A stretch of DNA of 52,341 nucleotides, from contig MELC01000007.1 of NCBI GenBank assembly GCA_001767455.1, positions 1 through 52,341 of the forward strand, given 5' to 3'. The notes under the pieces were generated by a model, which was not told the origin of the DNA, ran no database searches, and was given only the letters and a program-made list of their open reading frames with translations. Source of the stretch: Acidobacteria bacterium RIFCSPLOWO2_12_FULL_66_21 (GTDB lineage Bacteria; Acidobacteriota; Vicinamibacteria; Vicinamibacterales; 2-12-FULL-66-21). This document shows positions 47,786 through 52,341 of this stretch, piece by piece (the first letter of the stretch is position 1; each line of letters begins with the position of its first letter). Both the position numbers and the translations under genes were made by a program.

Positions 47786-48259
47786 CCCGGCGTTCTTCCG
47801 CGTCAAAAGTACAGGATGACGCCGACCGCGCTCCTGGTCGCCCATGCGTTACCCGTCTGTTACGCATTCCTGCTGTTTCCGCATGCTCGCGTTGGCCCTT
47901 CCAGTCTCCCAAGTCCCGGATCCCCACATTGCGGTTGCCGGCCCTCGCCCTCACCCTAATTCACCGCCCGCTCAGCGCGGCCTCACGACTTGACTCGCTC
48001 GGCGGGTGAATGATGAACTAATCATGGACTACCTGAGATTCTCTGGAGATTGAGCCGCAAGGCCGCTCGAGGACGCCTTACTGCTGAAGGGTGCTGAAGG
48101 GTGCTGAAGGGTGCCGGGGGCTTGCCGCGCCGAAGCGCGGAGCGCGAAGGCGGGTGCTGACGGGTGCTGAGGGCTTGCCGCGCCGAAGCGCGGAGCGCGA
48201 AGGCGGGTGCTGACGGGTGCTGAGGGCTTGCCGCGCCGAAGCGCGGAGCGCGAAGGCGG
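47786..48259 (+). other. Gene-free stretch with stacked repeats
   Basis: About 470 bases after the aldehyde dehydrogenase gene contain no convincing ORF. The left 280 bases are of lower complexity and unfamiliar. The right part carries a three-copy 10-bp tandem (48083-48112) and three copies of a 53-bp unit (48121-48266), which run into the start of the next gene. Confidence 0.7.
48083..48112 (+). repeat. Three-copy 10-bp tandem repeat
   Basis: GCTGAAGGGT occurs three times in succession. Its GGGTGCTGA part is shared with the larger 53-bp units that follow at once. Confidence 0.8.
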
Positions 48260-48266
48260 GTGCTGA
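48121..48266 (+). repeat. Three-copy 53-bp direct repeat of the CGCGAAGGCGGG family
   Basis: The core CTTGCCGCGCCGAAGCGCGG then AGCGCGAAGGCGGGTGCTGA begins at 48121, 48174 and 48227, identical in all three and 53 bases apart. Each core can fold through CGCGCCGAAGCGCG. The third copy runs straight into the ATG region of the TatT gene. Confidence 0.9.
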
Positions 48267-49207
48267 TGATCTCGCGAGTTGCGAGCTGCGAGCTGCGAGC
48301 TGCGGGTATTGCACGTGCGGCGATGCTCGCCGCGGCGCTGTCGCTGGTGCCGGGCTGTTCGCTCAAGACGATGGCCGTGAAGACCGTCGCGAATACGCTC
48401 GCTGAGAGTGGCGACGTGTTTTCGTCCGACGACGATCCGGATCTCGTGCGGCAGGCGGTGCCGTTCGCCCTGAAGACGTACGAGTCGCTGCTGCAATCCG
48501 TCCCTCGCCACGAAGCCCTGCTCGTCGCGACGTGCAGCGGGTTCACGCAGTATGCGTACGCGTTCGTCCAGGCGGACGCCGACCTCGTCGAAGGCGAGAA
48601 CTACCAGGAAGCGAGGCGCCTGCGCGCCCGCGCCGTTAAGCTGTACCTGCGGGGCCGCGATTACTGCCTCCGCGCGCTCGAGGTGCGTTTCCCCGGGATC
48701 GGGCCCCGGCTGCTGCGCGAGCCTGCTTCCGCGCTCGCACGCGCGCAGAAGAAGGACGTCCCGCTGCTGTACTGGGCCGGCGCGTCGTGGGGCTCGGCCA
48801 TCTCGCTCGGCCTTGCCGATCCGGAACTGGTGGCCGATTTTCCCGCCGTCCGCGCGCTGATGGAGCGCGCGCTGGCGCTCGACGAAACCTGGAGCAAGGG
48901 CGCGCTGCACGAGGCGATGATCGCGCTCGACAGCCTGCCGGAGGAGCTGGGTGGCTCGCAGGAGCACGCGCGGCAGCACTTCGACCGCGCGATTGCGCTC
49001 CAGGGAGGGCTGTCGGCGGGTCCCTACGTCGCGCTGGCGCTTGGCGTGTCGGTCGCCAACCAGGACCGCGAGGAATTCGAGGGCCTGTTGCGCAAGGCCC
49101 TCGCCGTCGACCCCGAGAAGGACCGGAGCAATCGGCTCGTGAACATCGTCGTGCAGCGGCGCGCCGCCGCGCTCGTCGAGCACGCGGACCGGTTGTTCTC
49201 GAAGTAA
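48260..49207 (+). CDS. TRAP transporter T-component lipoprotein (TatT-like)
   Basis: The 315-residue protein has a lipobox (ALSLVPGCS) and then helical, TPR-like repeats (YESLLQSVPRHEALLVATCS, FTQYAYAFVQADADLVEG, DVPLLYWAGASWGSAISLGL, RALMERALALDETWSKGALH). This is the pattern of TatT, the periplasmic lipoprotein that associates with certain TRAP binding proteins, described in Treponema as TP0956. The first 20 or so codons (MLMISRVASCELRAAGIARA) derive from the 53-bp repeat and GCGAGCT heptamers, so ATG 48323 (MLAAALSLVPGC) may be the original start. It is the first of a three-gene TRAP cluster. Confidence 0.85.
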   Translation: MLMISRVASCELRAAGIARAAMLAAALSLVPGCSLKTMAVKTVANTLAESGDVFSSDDDPDLVRQAVPFALKTYESLLQSVPRHEALLVATCSGFTQYAYAFVQADADLVEGENYQEARRLRARAVKLYLRGRDYCLRALEVRFPGIGPRLLREPASALARAQKKDVPLLYWAGASWGSAISLGLADPELVADFPAVRALMERALALDETWSKGALHEAMIALDSLPEELGGSQEHARQHFDRAIALQGGLSAGPYVALALGVSVANQDREEFEGLLRKALAVDPEKDRSNRLVNIVVQRRAAALVEHADRLFSK

Positions 49208-49212
49208 ACAGC

Positions 49213-49280
49213 GACCTGCCACGCCGACTTGTCCGCCGGAGCCTTGGCGGAGGAGGAAGCGCGCAGCGCGAAGGCGGGAG
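49213..49280 (-). repeat. Long dispersed repeat, inverted partner of 41165-41232
   Basis: Lies between the TatT stop and the binding-protein start, and ends just before the GGAGGAG ribosome site of the latter. More than 60 bases match the reverse complement of 41165-41232 with only a few differences. Confidence 0.75.
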
Positions 49281-49288
49281 GAGTGGTG

Positions 49289-50317
49289 ATGTCTGGAAAC
49301 ATGCGCTCGTGGATCTGTGCGGCGGCCGCGGCCGCCGTCGTAGTTCCCGTGCTCGCGGCGGGGCCGGTTGAAATCAAGCTGGCGACGTTCGCCCCGGCCA
49401 ACTCGAAGTGGCACCTGGAGCTGACAGATCTGGCCGATACGTGGAAGAAGGTCACGGAGGGCCGGGTCACGCTGACGGTGTATCCCGGCGGCAACCAGGG
49501 GACCGAGGAGAGCGTCATCAAGAAGATGAACCCGGTGGCGGGGCAGCTCCAGGCGGCGCTGCTGCTCGAGCCGGGCCTGGCGGAGATCGACCAGGCCTTC
49601 AACGTCTTCGCCATCCCGTTCTTCTTCGAGTCCGATGCGGAGTACCGCAGCATCCAGCAGGCGCTGACACCCATCCTGACGGCGCGCCTGGAGCAGAAGA
49701 AGTTCCACCTCGTGAACTGGGGTCACGCCGGATGGATCCAGATCTTCTCGAAGAAGCCGATCCGGTCGCTCGCCGAGCTCAAGGCGGCGAAGCTGTTCAC
49801 CAGTGAAGGGGACACCAGGATGGTCCAGTGGTACAAGGCGAACGGGTTCAACCCGCAGGCCCTCCCGTTCAACGATATCGCCGCGCAGTTGCGGCTGCCG
49901 ACCGGCCTGATCGACACGGCGCCCAGCCCGCCGTACGGCGCGCTCGTTCTGCGCTATTTCGAGAACGCCCCGTACATGCTCGACGTCAGCGTCGCGCCGC
50001 TCGTCGGCGCCACGATCGTGACCGACGACGCGTGGAAGCGGATTTCCGACGCGGATCGGACGAAGATGCTGGCCGCGGCGCGCGGGATGGAGGATCGGGT
50101 GCTCGGCGGCGCGCCGAAGCTCGACGCCGACTCGATCGCGGCGATGGAGAAACGCGGATTGAAGGTGCAGAAGCTCACGCCGGCGGCGGCCGCCGAGTTC
50201 CGCGCCGCGGCCGACACGCTCACGGCCACCATGCGCGGCGGCATGGTGCCGGCTGATGTCTTCGATGCCGCGATGGCGGCGCGCACCGCCTTCCGCAAGA
50301 CCAAGAAGCCCTCATGA
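49289..50317 (+). CDS. TRAP transporter substrate-binding protein (DctP family)
   Basis: The 342-residue protein from ATG 49289 (GGAGGAG upstream) has a signal peptide (about 1-24), then VEIKLATFAPANSKWHLELT, the usual first strand. GRVTLTVYPGGNQGTEESVI, DQAFNVFAIPFFFESDAEYR, HLVNWGHAGWIQIFSKKPIR and LPFNDIAAQLRLPTGLIDTA are typical of DctP proteins. The arginine that usually binds a carboxylate is not in its normal context, so the ligand may not be a simple dicarboxylate. With TatT upstream it matches the TatP(T) type, in which the binding protein docks on TatT. Confidence 0.9.
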   Translation: MSGNMRSWICAAAAAAVVVPVLAAGPVEIKLATFAPANSKWHLELTDLADTWKKVTEGRVTLTVYPGGNQGTEESVIKKMNPVAGQLQAALLLEPGLAEIDQAFNVFAIPFFFESDAEYRSIQQALTPILTARLEQKKFHLVNWGHAGWIQIFSKKPIRSLAELKAAKLFTSEGDTRMVQWYKANGFNPQALPFNDIAAQLRLPTGLIDTAPSPPYGALVLRYFENAPYMLDVSVAPLVGATIVTDDAWKRISDADRTKMLAAARGMEDRVLGGAPKLDADSIAAMEKRGLKVQKLTPAAAAEFRAAADTLTATMRGGMVPADVFDAAMAARTAFRKTKKPS

Positions 50318-52164
50318 CGGATGGCGCGGACGGTCCTGCGGCGCCGTCCCGGCGCATGACGATTCGCGGCCTGGCGGCCGGCGTGGAAAACGTCGCCGCC
50401 GCGGTCGCCATCGTCGCGCTCGTCGTGCTGCCGCTGGCGGAAATCGTCGTCCGGAAAGTCTGGGCCAGCGGCATTCCCGGCGCCGGGCCGTTCACCGAGG
50501 CCCTCACGCTGTGGGCCGGCATGCTCGGCGCCGCGATCGCGGCCCGCGACGGCAAGCTCCTCTCGCTCGCGACCGGGACACTCATTCCCGAGGGCGTCCT
50601 CCGCAGGATCGCTCAGATCTTCGCCGGGGCGGTGGGCGCCGCCGTGTCCACGATGTTCGCCATCGGCGGCCGATCGCTCGTGCAGATCGATCGCGCCGAC
50701 GGCGGCCTGATCGCCCTCAGCGTCCCCGTGTGGGTCTCGGACCTGGTGCTTCCGGCGGCGTTCGGCGTCATTGCCCTTCGGATCGCGTGGAAGGCGTCCC
50801 CGTCGTGGCTGGGCCGCGCGCTGGCCGGTCTGGGCATCGTGGGCGGGTACATCCTCGCGACGAACCCCGCGCTGCTCGCCGATCGCTCGCCCATTCCGTG
50901 GCTGGCCCTTGTCCTCGCCGCGGCCGTTCTCGGTGCCCCGTTGTTCGCGCTGATCGGCGGGGCGGCCATGGTGCTCTTCTTCGCGGACGGCGGCAGGCCC
51001 GCGGTGCCGCTCATCCATGCCTACGAACAGCTCACGTCGGCCATGCTGCCGTCGATCCCGCTCTTCACGCTTGCGGGGTTCCTGCTCGCGGAAGGCCGAT
51101 CGTCGGAGCGGCTGCTGCGGCTGTTCCGCGCGTTCTTCGGCGGCGTGCGCGGCGGGACGGCCATCGTCACGGCCGCGTTGTGCGCGTTCTTCACGGCGTT
51201 CACCGGAGGATCCGGCGTCACAATTCTCGCGCTCGGCGGCCTGCTGTACCCCGCGCTGGTCGCGGATCGCTACCGCGATCGATTCGCGCTGGGCCTGGTG
51301 ACGTCCGCCGGCTCCCTCGGCCTGCTGTTTCCGCCGTCCGTGCCGCTGATCCTGTACGGGATCATCGCGCAGAACGTGACGATCGAGGACCTGTTCATCG
51401 GCGGATTCCTTCCGGGCTGCCTCATGCTCGGCCTGCTCGCGCTGCTCGGCGTCCGGGAAGGGTACAAGAGCGGGGCGGAGCGCACGCCGTTCCGCGGCCG
51501 CGAGGCGCTCGCCGCGACGTGGGAAGCGAAGTGGGAACTGCTGCTGCCGGTGATCGTGCTCGTGTCGATGTTCGGCGGGCTGGCCACGCCGGTCGAATCG
51601 GCGGCGCTCGCGGCGCTCTTCGCTCTCATCGTCCAGCGCTTCATCCACCGCGACCTGAAGTCGAACCGCGAGGTCGTCAGGGTCGTCGACAACGCCGTCG
51701 CGCTCATCGGCGGCGTGCTGATCATCCTCGCCGTCGCGGTGGGCTTCACCAATTACCTCGTGGACGCGCAGGTGCCGGCACGGCTCGTCGAATGGACCCA
51801 GGCGCACGTGCAGTCGCCGCTGGCGTTCCTCCTGGCGCTGAACGTGTTCCTGCTGGTCGTCGGCTGCCTGATGGACATCTACTCCGCCATCATCGTGGTC
51901 GTGCCGCTGATCATCCCGCTCGCGGCGGCGTTCGGCATCCATCCGGTCCATCTCGGCGTCATCTTCATCGCCAACCTGGAGCTGGGCTATCTGACACCGC
52001 CCGTGGGGTTGAACCTGTTCCTCGCGTCGTACCGGTTCAAGCGGCCGATGCTGGAAGTGGCGGCGTCCGCGCTGCCGATGCTTGCGATCCTGGCGGTGGG
52101 CGTGCTGCTCATCACCTACGTGCCCTGGCTGACGCTCGGGCTGCTGCAGTTGATGGGACGATGA
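50314..52164 (+). CDS. Fused TRAP transporter permease (DctQ-DctM)
   Basis: The 616-residue membrane protein begins by ATGA overlap with the binding protein. The N-terminal 170 residues form the four-helix DctQ part (ENVAAAVAIVALVVLPLAEI, GPFTEALTLWAGMLGAAIAA with the conserved W-x-G-M-L-G-A). After a linker comes the DctM part with many helices (SIPLFTLAGFLLAEGRSSER, AFFTAFTGGSGVTILALGGL, GLLFPPSVPLILYGIIAQNV, NLELGYLTPPVGLNLFLASY). Fusion of Q and M is a known variant. Uptake is driven by an ion gradient, usually sodium. Together with TatT and DctP the cluster forms a complete importer. Confidence 0.93.
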   Translation: MTDGADGPAAPSRRMTIRGLAAGVENVAAAVAIVALVVLPLAEIVVRKVWASGIPGAGPFTEALTLWAGMLGAAIAARDGKLLSLATGTLIPEGVLRRIAQIFAGAVGAAVSTMFAIGGRSLVQIDRADGGLIALSVPVWVSDLVLPAAFGVIALRIAWKASPSWLGRALAGLGIVGGYILATNPALLADRSPIPWLALVLAAAVLGAPLFALIGGAAMVLFFADGGRPAVPLIHAYEQLTSAMLPSIPLFTLAGFLLAEGRSSERLLRLFRAFFGGVRGGTAIVTAALCAFFTAFTGGSGVTILALGGLLYPALVADRYRDRFALGLVTSAGSLGLLFPPSVPLILYGIIAQNVTIEDLFIGGFLPGCLMLGLLALLGVREGYKSGAERTPFRGREALAATWEAKWELLLPVIVLVSMFGGLATPVESAALAALFALIVQRFIHRDLKSNREVVRVVDNAVALIGGVLIILAVAVGFTNYLVDAQVPARLVEWTQAHVQSPLAFLLALNVFLLVVGCLMDIYSAIIVVVPLIIPLAAAFGIHPVHLGVIFIANLELGYLTPPVGLNLFLASYRFKRPMLEVAASALPMLAILAVGVLLITYVPWLTLGLLQLMGR

Positions 52165-52167
52165 CAC

Positions 52168-52255
52168 GGCAGCCCTAAAAGGGCTGCGCTACCGATCTTC
52201 GGGAATCTTGGCTGCGCTACCGGAATCCCTCATAGGGTCCCTGTAGCGCAGCCCT
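52168..52255 (+). repeat. Inverted repeats after the TRAP permease
   Basis: GGCAGCCCTAAAAGGGCTGC followed by GCTACC recurs in inverse order as GTAGCGCAGCCCTTTAGGGC about 60 bases later, with a third GGCTGCGCTACCG half in between. It is the same family as 21234-21303 and may also end transcription of the TRAP operon. The remaining bases to 52341 show no gene. Confidence 0.75.
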
Positions 52256-52341
52256 TTAGGGCCAATGCCTTTCGGAAATTCGGAGTCCACGAGTCATACG
52301 ATTTGAAGTTGCCACGGTGCTTCGATCGATTCGGGCTTCAT

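Noticed and set aside
48121-48266. CRISPR array
   Set aside because: The spacers between the repeated cores are only about 13 bases long and identical to each other; no cas genes are near.
50256-52178. Second plus-strand frame over the TRAP permease
   Set aside because: Arg/Gly/Ala-rich frame-shifted shadow of the permease gene, which has recognisable helices and motifs.

Overview
The window looks like a chromosomal segment of a high-GC, Gram-negative soil-type bacterium, most plausibly an acidobacterium of the Vicinamibacter kind. This is inferred from the mixture of families: a DUF5916 barrel protein, a VPS10/BNR propeller, a HEAT-repeat cyclophilin, BACON lipoproteins, ATP-type PEP carboxykinase, TatT-type TRAP transport and many short palindromic repeats. 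No rRNA or tRNA gene was recognised.

Region 1 (1-2817) is part of an integron cassette array. Four attC sites lie head to tail, all in the same orientation. Each of the three complete cassettes (93-787, 788-1494, 1495-2811) starts with a GTTRRRY box that is the exact reverse complement of the RYYYAAC box at its own end. They carry a multi-pass membrane protein, a small exported protein and a PQQ-type beta-propeller gene broken by one in-frame TGA. No integrase lies inside the window.

Region 2 (2818-7245) is a graveyard. It holds a SEC-C protein whose motif breaks off, a 3' piece of rpoC riddled with about 40-90 bp palindromic insertions, a second copy of the rpoC tail that encodes the same 15 residues with different codons, a truncated VapB-type antitoxin, fragments of a secreted protein and a WG-repeat protein, and two further decayed attC-like sites (5766-5839, 7188-7245).

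Region 3 (7284-14853) holds mostly single genes on the plus strand: a methyltransferase, a SnoaL-like protein, a ceramidase-like (CREST) membrane hydrolase, a YceI protein, an S51-like peptidase, a membrane-anchored NlpC-like protein and a rhomboid-like protein that lacks key residues.

Region 4 (14929-32578) has a BACON lipoprotein, a GH31 glycosidase, a GYF-domain membrane protein, a HEAT/cyclophilin protein, a three-gene ABC-2 exporter operon, a papain-like peptidase overlapping an exported amidohydrolase, a PilZ/zinc-ribbon protein and a glucosaminidase. Region 5 (32769-41062) pairs a class I aminotransferase with pckA by overlap, followed by the DUF5916 protein, a rhodanese-like protein and, on the other strand, the VPS10 propeller. 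Region 6 (41321-52164) has an S33 peptidase, a tight GMC subunit / GMC oxidoreductase / ThDP enzyme / aldehyde dehydrogenase operon, and a TatT-DctP-DctQM TRAP transporter.

Running through everything are short repeats: a roughly 44-bp GGGGACAGGCAC hairpin that has entered coding sequence at least twice, a remnant of a REP-associated transposase, a family ending in CGCGAAGGCGGG, and several short tandem arrays. The cassette array and the rpoC ruin are the most unusual parts.
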